From: an uncultured Oscillospiraceae bacterium
GTDB lineage: Bacteria; Bacillota; Clostridia; Oscillospirales; Ruminococcaceae
Length of the DNA: 64,000 bases
NCBI GenBank assembly: GCA_910577365.1
Contig: CAJTMU010000004.1
Coordinates: 1 to 64,000 of the forward strand
Direction: 5' to 3'
Shown here: piece after piece, positions 32,935 through 40,035 of the stretch
Layout of the letters: the number at the start of each line of letters is the position of its first letter
How positions within the stretch are numbered: position 1 is the first letter of the stretch
The notes under the pieces: model-generated
What the model was told of the DNA's origin: nothing
The model's input: the letters and a program-made list of their open reading frames with translations, nothing else
Database searches by the model: none
Translations under genes and position numbers: made by a program

Positions 32935-33015
32935 AAATTTTTCCGCACCGCGCGAATTTTGCCTGCATTGCCGCGCCGCAAATACTTTACATTAACGTCT
33001 TGCTGCGGAAATATT
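32935..33015. repeat. Short hairpin element in the rrf2 leader
   Basis: TTTAAATTTTTCCGCA opens and TGCTGCGGAAATATTTTTT closes it, giving a TTTCCGCA/TGCGGAAA closing stem like the 27.4-, 39.7- and 63.1-kb elements. The inner sequence is GC-rich (CCGCGCG, GCCGCGCCGC). Confidence 0.45.
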
Positions 33016-33266
33016 TTTTGTGGGTATAACTTTGACCTGTTTTTAAACGCTTTATAAATTCCTAAAATCTAAATGCCGTTTTTACACGCAGTGATATCAG
33101 CATGGTATCCAATACCTCCGATATACCTAAACAGCCAGCTCCCCGCCCCGCCATGCTTGACGGTAGATTTCATCGTTATTATCACGATTTCACAGCGCTT
33201 GTCCCTTTCGTTAAGCGGGAATGCTTTTTAGCTGCACGGTTCTTTTGTTGCTCTATCTTACTCTTT

Positions 33267-33295
33267 ATTATACCACGGTACAGGTAGGTTTTCAA
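33267..33295 (-). promoter_or_regulatory. Promoter of rrf2-nadA-mnmA-ung
   Basis: On the minus strand: TTGAAA (33290-33295), 17 bases, TATAAT (33267-33272). The leader is about 340 bases and contains CGGAGG followed by a 13-codon frame (MLISLRVKTAFRF, ending about 33065), which may be chance. Confidence 0.65.
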
Positions 33296-33421
33296 CACTT
33301 TTTTGTTTGTGAATTTTAACGAAAAAACACCAACGGGTTTGTGGGGAATAATGTTTTAGGCAATTGCACATAAATTGATATGCGTTTTTTGTTGATTTTT
33401 CGCAAAACGTCACGCATTTCT

Positions 33422-33574
33422 TGTCAATTTGACACCTGCCACATGCTTAAACTTATACAAAATGTCAAAGATGACATTCAATAACAGTAATTATTATTAT
33501 TATTAAAATATATTACATTTTTTTACAAATATGTGTTCGTTTATATATTTAAGTGTCAAACGACACGTGTCAAA
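33422..33574. promoter_or_regulatory. Cluster of three TGTCA palindromes
   Basis: TGTCAATTTGACA (33422-33434), TGTCAAAGATGACA (33463-33476) and GTGTCAAACGACACGTGTC (33553-33571, a double site). They lie between the divergent rrf2 promoter and the small-RNA promoter. The regular TGTCA-N3/4-TGACA pattern suits a dimeric repressor or activator; the regulator is unknown. Confidence 0.5.
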
Positions 33575-33617
33575 GTTATTGGAATTGCACAAAAAACAAA
33601 AACTTTTTCAAACCATG

Positions 33618-33646
33618 TTGACAAAATCAACAATGCAATGTATAAT
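33618..33646 (+). promoter_or_regulatory. Perfect sigma-A promoter of the candidate small RNA
   Basis: TTGACA (33618-33623), exactly 17 bases, TATAAT (33641-33646). No coding frame of note follows, but a terminator does, 127 bases downstream. Confidence 0.8.
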
Positions 33647-33652
33647 ATAATC

Positions 33653-33779
33653 AAACAAATAAATCTGGAATCTCCGTTTATTTGTTTTGTTTAGTTGTCT
33701 CCTTTCTTTTGTTCTACACATAATAATTTGATTTCCCTCGCGGGTTATCCCGCACCGAGCCTTTTTGGCTCTTTTTTTT
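33653..33779 (+). ncRNA. Candidate trans-acting small RNA with anti-Shine-Dalgarno tract
   Basis: From the perfect promoter to a perfect terminator lies about 127 nt with no gene. Hairpin 1: AACAAATAAA (33654-33663) with TTTATTTGTT (33677-33686), whose loop holds ATCTCCG. A single-stranded, U/C-rich stretch follows with GTCTCCTTTC; CTCCTTTC (33699-33706) is the exact complement of GAAAGGAG, the ribosome binding site used by many genes here. Hairpin 2: GCGGG/CCCGC (33740-33753). The terminator GAGCC-TTTTT-GGCTC plus eight T ends at 33779. The design matches C-rich mRNA-blocking small RNAs such as the RoxS/RsaE type, but no known family is recognised. Confidence 0.65.
33757..33779 (+). terminator. 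Terminator of the candidate small RNA
   Basis: GAGCC (33757-33761), TTTTT, GGCTC (33767-33771), then eight T. Confidence 0.85.
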
Positions 33780-33816
33780 GCGTTTTTTTCTAATTTTCAC
33801 ATTAAAGTTATGGAAA

Positions 33817-33844
33817 TTGACAATGAAATATGTTATACTATAAT
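33817..33844 (+). promoter_or_regulatory. Promoter of the structured RNA upstream of the M16 genes
   Basis: TTGACA (33817-33822), 16 bases, TATAAT (33839-33844); both hexamers perfect. Confidence 0.75.
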
Positions 33845-33850
33845 TATAAG

Positions 33851-34058
33851 AAGTTAGAGGCAAGAAGCAAGAGCCTGTTCCATATCTCAACACATGCATA
33901 CTGCGCAGCATATCTAATGTATTCAAATTAATTTTTTGCAGTAATAATGTATGTATTTCAAGGAAAGACCAAACGATGCAAGCGAGATGCGTGCGGTGAG
34001 ATACTGAACAGACTCTAAGGGAAACAATCGGATCTTTACCTTGCCTGCCTCTTTCCTC
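33851..34058 (+). ncRNA. ssrS: Candidate 6S RNA
   Basis: About 205 nt that fold into one long rod. Closing stem: AGGCAAG (33858-33864) with CTTGCCT (34040-34046). Then AGAGCCTGTTC (33870-33880) with GAACAGACTCT (34006-34016), ten of eleven paired. Then TATCTCA (33883-33889) with TGAGATA (33997-34003), and CAC/GCAT with ATGC/GTG further in. A large asymmetric bubble (AAGGGAAACAATCGG side) separates the closing stem from the rod. Length, strong promoter and rod-with-bubble shape fit 6S RNA, which sequesters RNA polymerase. The assignment rests on shape only. Confidence 0.5.
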
Positions 34059-34087
34059 TGAATTTTAACAGCAAAGGACTGATTGAA

Positions 34088-35362
34088 ATTTTCGAGAGAA
34101 AACAACTTGGCGACGGAATATGGTTTAACCGTATTGTTGACAAACGGTTTAAATCCAACTACATCAACGTCGCGTTCATAACCGATTTTGACGATTTAAG
34201 CCGCTCCGACTACGCAATAGTTCCCTATCTGCTGACTGACTGCTGCGAAAAGTATCCGAGCAGACAGAAGCTCCACTCCTACTGTATGGAGCTTTACGGA
34301 GCGTGGCTGGAAAATAAGATCGATTTTAACGGCAGGCGCCGCTACTCCTCAGTAAGCATATGGCTTCCCGACGATCGCTTCGCGCTGGAGGGAGAAAAGC
34401 TGGAGCGCGAGGGCTGCAAGCTTCTCGCGGAATGTATCCTCCGCCCAAACGCTAAGAACGGCGCTTTCGATGCGGAGATAACGCGTCTTATGAGAACGGA
34501 GCTTATTGACTCGATAGACAGTGTAATCAACGACAAACGCAGTCTTGCGGGATACCGCGGCGCAAAGATCGCCTATGAGGGCGAGCCTGCAAGCGAACTT
34601 ATTCAGGGAACACACGAACAGGCGGAGCAGGTCACGCCTGAAAGCGCTTATAAGGCTTACCGCAGAATGCTTGAGCGCGGGCATATTGAGATTTATGCCT
34701 CGGGAAGAAGCGACTTCGCAGAGAGCGAAAAGATACTCAGCGAAGTATTTACAGGGATAGACCGCGGCAAAGGCGGCGAGATATGTTCGCTGTGCGCAAA
34801 ACCAAGCGCACTTAAACCCCAGCCGAGATATGTGACCGAAAATTTCCCCATGCAGCAGGCTATCACGCGAATGTATTTCAAGGCGCCCGATATGGATGAC
34901 AGATTTGCAAATGTGCTGCTGGGCATGATACTTGGCGGAATGACCACATCCCGCTTTTTTGAGAATATACGCGAAAAACAGTCGCTTTGCTATTATTGCA
35001 GCAGCGTAACACACCGACTCAGCAAGGAGCTGCTGGTATACTCGGGTATCGAACCGCAGAACGCAGAGCGTACCCAAGCTGCCGTATTTGCGGAAATAGA
35101 TGACGTATGCCGCAACGGGGTTACCGAAGAAGAGCTGGAACGCGCGAAGCTGGAGGTAATAGATGGCATACCCGCGGTTTATGATACCGTGGGCGGCATC
35201 GCAAACTGGTATATGGGACAGCTCCATGACGAGGAGTATATTACTCCCGAGGAATATGTTGAAAAGATACGAGCCGTTACGGCGGAGAGAGTTCGTGCGG
35301 TCTGCAAAATGTACAGCCCCGATACCATATTCACACTCAGCGGAGAGGAGGCGGGAGAATGA
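34088..35362 (+). CDS. M16 family peptidase-like protein, YmfF type (no HxxEH)
   Basis: About 424 residues if started near 34088. It is an insulinase-fold protein whose expected metal motif is absent: the corresponding stretch reads VPYLLTDCCEKYPSRQKLHSYCMELYGA. This is the inactive partner type (YmfF-like), probably pairing with the active protein encoded next. The family N-terminus (FERKQLGDGIWFNRIVDKRFKSNYINV) is encoded upstream of the first ATG (34286), but no ATG, GTG or TTG precedes it in frame. AAAGGA at 34073-34078 would best serve the ATT at 34088. It overlaps the next gene by 4 bases. Confidence 0.8.
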   Translation: MFERKQLGDGIWFNRIVDKRFKSNYINVAFITDFDDLSRSDYAIVPYLLTDCCEKYPSRQKLHSYCMELYGAWLENKIDFNGRRRYSSVSIWLPDDRFALEGEKLEREGCKLLAECILRPNAKNGAFDAEITRLMRTELIDSIDSVINDKRSLAGYRGAKIAYEGEPASELIQGTHEQAEQVTPESAYKAYRRMLERGHIEIYASGRSDFAESEKILSEVFTGIDRGKGGEICSLCAKPSALKPQPRYVTENFPMQQAITRMYFKAPDMDDRFANVLLGMILGGMTTSRFFENIREKQSLCYYCSSVTHRLSKELLVYSGIEPQNAERTQAAVFAEIDDVCRNGVTEEELERAKLEVIDGIPAVYDTVGGIANWYMGQLHDEEYITPEEYVEKIRAVTAERVRAVCKMYSPDTIFTLSGEEAGE

Positions 35363-36624
35363 CCGAGAAGATCCACAGCAGCATAATCGATGAGGATTGC
35401 ATAAAATATGTTCACTCCAGCGGGGTAACAGTGCTGATGTGCCCTATGGCGGGATTTTCAACAGTTACCGCACAGTTTTCCGTCCGTTTCGGTTCAGAGG
35501 ACAACTGTTATATAAAGAACGGAGAAAAAATAACAATTCCCGACGGCACAGCGCACTACCTTGAGCACAAGCTGTTTGAAAGCGAGGAAAAGGGTGCATT
35601 CGAGCTTTTTGCGAAAACGGGAGCCAACTGCAACGCCGGAACAAGCTATGACCATACAGTGTACTACTTTACCTGCACCGACCATTTTGAGGAAAATCTG
35701 GAGATACTGCTGAATTTCGTGCAAAGCCCCTACTTCACTCCTGAAACCGTGGAAAAGGAACGCGGCATAATCGAACAGGAGATAACCATGTATCAGGACA
35801 GCCCCTACTGGCGCACCATTATGGAGCTGCTTAAAGGAGTATACAGGGAAAATCCCATAAAGACCGATATCGCGGGTACGGCGGAAAGCATAGCCCAAAT
35901 AACCGACAAGATACTTTACGACGTTTACGAGACCTTTTACAATCCCTCAAATATGTTCCTATGCATCGCGGGGAATTTTGACCCCGACAGCGTAATTGAA
36001 GTATGCGAGCGATGCCTTAAGAAGCGTGATAGGGTGAATTTTGAAAATGTGCGCCGTCCTGAGCCGCCCGATGTGGTACAGACCCGTACGGAGATTCGAA
36101 TGCCCGTTTCAAAGCCGCTTTTCGCGATAGGCTTCAAGCGCCCCGATGCGGACGGTCAGGCGGCTCTGGAGGAATATCAGTATTACAACGCTTTGTTTGA
36201 AATAATGTTTGAAAGCACCTCGGATTTTTATAATCGCATGAGAAGCGAGGGAATGATAAACAATGAATTCAGCGACAGCGTGTTTATGGGCAGGGGCTAT
36301 ATGCTGCCAATGATAGTGGGCGAGAGCGACGACCCCGACTACGTTCTTTCGGAGATAAAAAAGGAGATACGCGCTTTTAAAGCCGTACCTCCTTCAAAAG
36401 AAACGTTCAGCCGTGTTAAAAAAGCGATGTACGGAAACGGCATATTTGGCTGCAACAATGTGAACGGAATGGTCGGAACGCTGACGAGCGCCGCGCTTGC
36501 GGGACTTTCTCCCTTTTCGGGACACGAAACACTGGCGGCGATGAATTACGACGGGCTGCTGGAAAAGCTTTTTGCGCTGGACGAAGAAAACGTCTGCTTG
36601 TCGGTCATTATGCCGACCGAATAA
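35359..36624 (+). CDS. M16 family zinc metallopeptidase, YmfH type
   Basis: A 421-residue insulinase-family peptidase with the zinc motif HYLEH in GTAHYLEHKLFESEEKGAFE (HxxEH) and the distal Glu in ERGIIEQEITMYQDSP. A second M16 domain follows (LFAIGFKRPD onward). It is the active half of the pair with the upstream YmfF-like protein. The genes overlap by ATGA, so the two are likely translated in equal amounts and form a two-chain clamshell. Natural substrates of this pair are not known. Confidence 0.9.
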   Translation: MTEKIHSSIIDEDCIKYVHSSGVTVLMCPMAGFSTVTAQFSVRFGSEDNCYIKNGEKITIPDGTAHYLEHKLFESEEKGAFELFAKTGANCNAGTSYDHTVYYFTCTDHFEENLEILLNFVQSPYFTPETVEKERGIIEQEITMYQDSPYWRTIMELLKGVYRENPIKTDIAGTAESIAQITDKILYDVYETFYNPSNMFLCIAGNFDPDSVIEVCERCLKKRDRVNFENVRRPEPPDVVQTRTEIRMPVSKPLFAIGFKRPDADGQAALEEYQYYNALFEIMFESTSDFYNRMRSEGMINNEFSDSVFMGRGYMLPMIVGESDDPDYVLSEIKKEIRAFKAVPPSKETFSRVKKAMYGNGIFGCNNVNGMVGTLTSAALAGLSPFSGHETLAAMNYDGLLEKLFALDEENVCLSVIMPTE

Positions 36625-36660
36625 TTCAGTATTAATTCCTTACGGAGGACATAAAAAACA

Positions 36661-37872
36661 ATGACAGCTTTAACAGCTTTAATCAGTACGGCTGCCTCGG
36701 AGTTCACAGAGATCGAGATTGAGTTTCCCAACCTCTTCGGCGGCGTGGCAATCAACTATTACAGGGGATTTACAGTTTTCGGCATTCCGATCTATTGGTA
36801 TGGAGTGCTGATAACCATTGGAGTGGTGCTTGCGTATTTCTACGCTATGCACCGCACCAAGGAATTCGGGCTTAACAAGGACAGGGTTTTTGATGTTGTG
36901 TTTGCGGCGCTTATCGGAGGATTTCTCTGTGCGAGAATTTACTACTGCGTTTTCACCACTCTCGACCCCAACTCGCCGATAAACTATACATTTGTCACAA
37001 TGTTTACCGGTATTCGAGACGGCGGGCTTGCCATTTACGGCGGAATTATCGGAGCTTTTCTGGTGGGATATGTCGCATGCAAAATACGCAGGGTCAACTT
37101 TTTCGCCATGTGCGATTTGGCTTCGCTGGGATTCCTTATCGGGCAGACCATAGGGCGCTGGGGCAATTTTGTAAACCAAGAGGCATACGGCTCGGTGACC
37201 GACCCGAATTGGATATTCGGCATGACGGGAGACATAATCTCCAAAGAGGTTGAGGCGGGAGCACTTGTTCACCCTTGTTTTCTTTATGAAAGCGTTTGGT
37301 GTCTTGTTGGGTTCGTATTTTTGCATTTCTATTCCAAAAAGCTGCGCAGCTTTGACGGTGAAGTGACGCTGCTCTATATCGGCTGGTATGGTCTGGGCAG
37401 GGCATTCATCGAGGGGCTTCGCACTGACAGCCTTATGCTTGGAAATGTCAGGATATCGCAGATAGTTGCGGCTGTATCTTTTGTGGCAGCTATAATATTG
37501 CTTATTGTATTCAAGATAGTTACCGAAAAGAGGAATATCCCGCTTTATGTAAACTCTGAGGCTTGCAGAGAGCTTGCCGAAAGGGACAGCGCCGCCGAAG
37601 AAGCCGCTAAGGCCAAAAGAGCCGCCAAGCTTGCCGCAAGGGAAAAATCCGCGCCCAGTATTCTGGCGGAGGACGCGGAGACTATTAATCTTGAAGCGGA
37701 CGGCGGCGATTCGGACAGCGCCGACAACACTGATAGCGCTGATAACGCAAAAAACGGGGACAAGGCAGACGAGGGGTACGGTGAGGATATCAATCCCAAC
37801 GATGAGGACTTTTCGGAATCCGGAGATACTGAGGAAGCGGCTTCTGATGACAACGAGAAAAGCGATGTGTAA
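36661..37872 (+). CDS. lgt: Prolipoprotein diacylglyceryl transferase with an acidic tail
   Basis: A 403-residue, seven-TM Lgt. Signature GQTIGRWGNFVNQEAYG (with the essential Arg), HPCFLYESVWCLVGF, and GRAFIEGLRTDSLML. It attaches diacylglycerol to the lipobox Cys; several lipoproteins with lipoboxes are encoded in this window (47-50 kb). Standard Lgt ends at about 290; here 110 further residues follow, first Ala/Lys-rich, then strongly acidic (DGGDSDSADNTDSADNA-like repeats), probably a disordered cytoplasmic tail. The ribosome binding site is ACGGAGGAC. Confidence 0.93.
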   Translation: MTALTALISTAASEFTEIEIEFPNLFGGVAINYYRGFTVFGIPIYWYGVLITIGVVLAYFYAMHRTKEFGLNKDRVFDVVFAALIGGFLCARIYYCVFTTLDPNSPINYTFVTMFTGIRDGGLAIYGGIIGAFLVGYVACKIRRVNFFAMCDLASLGFLIGQTIGRWGNFVNQEAYGSVTDPNWIFGMTGDIISKEVEAGALVHPCFLYESVWCLVGFVFLHFYSKKLRSFDGEVTLLYIGWYGLGRAFIEGLRTDSLMLGNVRISQIVAAVSFVAAIILLIVFKIVTEKRNIPLYVNSEACRELAERDSAAEEAAKAKRAAKLAAREKSAPSILAEDAETINLEADGGDSDSADNTDSADNAKNGDKADEGYGEDINPNDEDFSESGDTEEAASDDNEKSDV

Positions 37873-37904
37873 ACTGCGCTTTGCGCGGTACGAAACATCA
37901 AAAA

Positions 37905-37936
37905 AATCTGAAAGGAGAAATGCTCCCATAAGAGCA
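37905..37936 (+). promoter_or_regulatory. Ribosome-binding-site/hairpin leader segment of folD, split by a repeat
   Basis: AAATCTGAAAGGAGAA followed by hairpin ATGCTC/GAGCAT around CCATAA. The same 16 bases followed by a comparable hairpin precede purD at 44.18 kb. The repeat at 37937 begins right after. Confidence 0.5.
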
Positions 37937-38096
37937 TCAGTCTGTAAAAAGTTATTGCAGCGCAACATTGATGAAGGAAATTTTTGTAAGAGCCTGAGTA
38001 CGCAATACACAGCTAAGCGAAATGCTGCATACTCAGGCGGGTCATAAGAAATTTAATTTAACATTTTGTCAAATCAACACTTTATACACAGGCTGA
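37937..38096 (-). repeat. Dispersed intergenic repeat, reversed copy in the folD leader
   Basis: 160 bp from TCAGTCTGTAAAAAGTT to AACACTTTATACACAGGCTGA (terminal inverted repeats). In reverse it reads GACCCGCC, stem CCTGAGTATGCA with TGCGTACTCAGG, GGCTCTTAC, AAAAATTTCCTTCATCAATG and TTGCGCTGCAATAAC, matching the 19.8-kb copy with paired changes in the stem. Confidence 0.78.
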
Positions 38097-38125
38097 TGCA
38101 TCTATAAAGGGGCATGATAATAAAT

Positions 38126-38968
38126 ATGGCAAAAATAATAGACGGAAAGGCGGTTTCCGCCGCGGTCAAAGAGCAGGTCAAAGATGAGATCGCGCGCGAG
38201 AGGCTGGATATAGGGCTTGCCGTGGTGATAGTGGGTGACGACCCCGCCAGCCGCGTTTATGTAAATAACAAGAAAAAGGCGTGCGAATTCTGCGGGATAA
38301 AGTCATACGAATACGCGCTGCCTGAGGATACTACCGAGGCGGAACTGCTGGAGCTTATCGACACCCTTAACGGCGACGCAAAGGTGAACGGGATACTTGT
38401 GCAGCTGCCGCTGCCGAAGCAGCTTGACGAAAAGACAATAATAGAGCATATCTCTCCGATGAAGGACGTTGACGCTTTTCATGAGTCGAACGTCGGGCGT
38501 ATCATGATAGGGAACTATGCTTTTCTGCCTTGCACGCCCGCGGGCTGTATGGAGCTTATCCGCAGTACAGGAGTTGAGGTAAGCGGCAAGGAGTGTGTGG
38601 TGATAGGGCGCAGCAATATCGTCGGCAAGCCGATGGCAATGCTTCTGCTGCATGAAAACGGTACGGTCACCGTTTGCCACAGCAAAACAAAAAACCTTGC
38701 CGAGGTCTGCTCCCGTGCGGATATACTTATCGCGGCGGTTGGGCGCGCAAACTTTGTGACCGCCGATATGGTCAAGGAGGGCGCGGTGGTCATTGATGTC
38801 GGGATAAACCGCCTTGAAAACGGGAAGCTCTGCGGTGACGTAAAATTCGACGAAGTGAGCGAAAAGGCGGGGTACATAACACCCGTCCCCGGAGGAGTAG
38901 GTCCCATGACCATTGCCATGCTGATGAAAAACACGGTTATGGCTAAAAGGATACAATCCGGAATATGA
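38126..38968 (+). CDS. folD: Bifunctional methylenetetrahydrofolate dehydrogenase/cyclohydrolase
   Basis: A protein of 280 residues. It interconverts 5,10-methylene- and 10-formyl-THF. Catalytic YVNNKKKACE (Tyr and Lys), GILVQLPLPKQL, the Asp-bearing KDVDAFHESNVG, Rossmann motif VVIGRSNIVGKPMA, and PVPGGVGPMTIAML. The start at 38126 fits best: it lies 10 bases after a short hairpin, as in purD; the ATG at 38114 touches AGGGG. The product supplies formyl-THF for purine synthesis (purD nearby). It overlaps the next small gene by ATGA. Confidence 0.95.
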   Translation: MAKIIDGKAVSAAVKEQVKDEIARERLDIGLAVVIVGDDPASRVYVNNKKKACEFCGIKSYEYALPEDTTEAELLELIDTLNGDAKVNGILVQLPLPKQLDEKTIIEHISPMKDVDAFHESNVGRIMIGNYAFLPCTPAGCMELIRSTGVEVSGKECVVIGRSNIVGKPMAMLLLHENGTVTVCHSKTKNLAEVCSRADILIAAVGRANFVTADMVKEGAVVIDVGINRLENGKLCGDVKFDEVSEKAGYITPVPGGVGPMTIAMLMKNTVMAKRIQSGI

Positions 38969-39147
38969 ACAAAAACAAAAAATCCTTTTTAAGAAACGCC
39001 GTGATACTTACGGCGGCTTTGGCTGTTGTCATTCTCTTTATGGACGAATGGGGCGCGGCGCAGATACTTATCACGGTGCTGGTGGCTATGCTGGCGGCGG
39101 GACAATGGCTTCTTTTCGCGCTTCTCAGCTCAAAGTCAAAAAAATAA
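38965..39147 (+). CDS. Small two-TM membrane protein
   Basis: A 60-residue protein with a basic N-terminus MNKNKKSFLRNA, TM1 VILTAALAVVILFM, a short DEWGAA turn and TM2 ILITVLVAMLAAGQWLLFALL, ending SSKSKK. It starts by a 4-base overlap inside folD, so it is very likely translated. Family and function are unknown. Confidence 0.65.
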   Translation: MNKNKKSFLRNAVILTAALAVVILFMDEWGAAQILITVLVAMLAAGQWLLFALLSSKSKK

Positions 39148-39149
39148 GA

Positions 39150-39177
39150 GGCAGGAGGGTGTTTTCCCGCCTCCTGT
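39150..39177 (+). terminator. Hairpin after the folD operon
   Basis: GCAGGAGG (39151-39158) pairs with CCTCCTGT (39170-39177) over the loop GTGTTTTCCCG. There is no clear U tract. Confidence 0.45.
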
Positions 39178-39208
39178 CTCCTGTTGCCTGTTTACTACCT
39201 ATTATTTT

Positions 39209-39550
39209 TTACAGACCAAAGCTTACAGACAGCGCGTTGTTTACCTGGGACATTGCGTCGTTGTCCAGCTCACCCATACGCTCCTTCAAGCGCCTTTTGT
39301 CCAATGTACGAACCTGCTCCAGCAATACCACTGAGTCCTTTGCCAGACCGCAGGAGGAGGCGTTTAAGGAGATATGTGTCGGAAGCTTTGATTTCTCCTT
39401 CTGACTGGTTATCGCAGCGGCTATCACCGTGGGGCTGTGCTTGTTTCCTACGTCGTTCTGCACTATAAGAACGGGACGAACTCCGCCCTGTTCAGAGCCT
39501 ACCACGGGACTTAAATCCGCGTAGTATATCTCACCGCGTTTCACTAACAT
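39209..39550 (-). CDS. MazF/PemK-type mRNA interferase (EndoA/NdoA-like), without an adjacent antitoxin
   Basis: A protein of 113 residues. [33 protein letters not shown] is the signature of the Gram-positive EndoA branch; the conserved Arg (GGVRPVL) and Thr (AAITSQ) that form the active site are present, and the C-terminal VRTLDKRRL is typical. It cleaves single-stranded mRNA at a short motif. EndoA is normally preceded by its antitoxin EndoAI; here the 485 bases upstream hold no antitoxin frame. It starts after GGAAAGG. Confidence 0.9.
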   Translation of the reverse strand: MLVKRGEIYYADLSPVVGSEQGGVRPVLIVQNDVGNKHSPTVIAAAITSQKEKSKLPTHISLNASSCGLAKDSVVLLEQVRTLDKRRLKERMGELDNDAMSQVNNALSVSFGL

Positions 39551-39697
39551 TTTAATACCTTTCCTTTCATTGTTTTTTAATATGTCCGAGAGGGCAATTC
39601 GCTCCTCATAACCCGCCTTTGTCTGTCGGAATTAGTATTGCCACTCAAAATTACCGTTATTCAGATATGGCGGAATAAAATGACATTATTTAAAATT

Positions 39698-39812
39698 GAA
39701 TTTTCCTCATCGCTTCATCACTTCACCCTACTGAGACGGGTTCCGTTAGCCTCGATTTGAAAGCCCCGCCTGTCTTACAGGCTACTCTTTCAAATCGATT
39801 TGCGGAAAATTC
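39698..39812. repeat. Intergenic element with closing inverted repeat and nested hairpins
   Basis: GAATTTTCC (39698-39706) with GGAAAATTC (39804-39812) enclose CGATTTGAAAG (39753-39763) with CTTTCAAATCG (39787-39797), which in turn encloses GCCTGT/ACAGGC. The core CCGCC-stem-GGCTAC recurs in the 63.1-kb element. The rest of the 39551-40035 gap shows no gene. Confidence 0.65.
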
Positions 39813-40035
39813 CTTCGTGGGCATTACGCGGCTGCTGTTTTTTGAACGCGCCTATGATTTCCAATTATAGCGCGACTTTGACGCATCAACCTGCTGCCAA
39901 CAACTAATTGCCAACCGCCCTGCGCGCCCGCATACATAAGCGCCGGTTTTGCCCGTCTTTTTTATCCGGAAAATTTTCGTTCCGATATATTTTATTCCGC
40001 TGAGAGTATTGTTGTGCGGAGAAGGGAGCTTCACT

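Noticed and set aside
32918..33260. T-box leader before rrf2
   Set aside because: No GGGTGGNACCGCG-type antiterminator motif and no downstream amino-acid gene.
33639..33695. An 18-codon frame starting ATGTATAAT at the small-RNA promoter
   Set aside because: Its ATG overlaps the -10 hexamer, upstream of the predicted transcription start, and has no ribosome binding site.
34349..35227. A 292-codon open frame on the minus strand
   Set aside because: Antisense to the M16 gene; no family features.
36679..38010. A 443-codon open frame on the minus strand
   Set aside because: Antisense to lgt and extending into a repeat; no recognisable domain.
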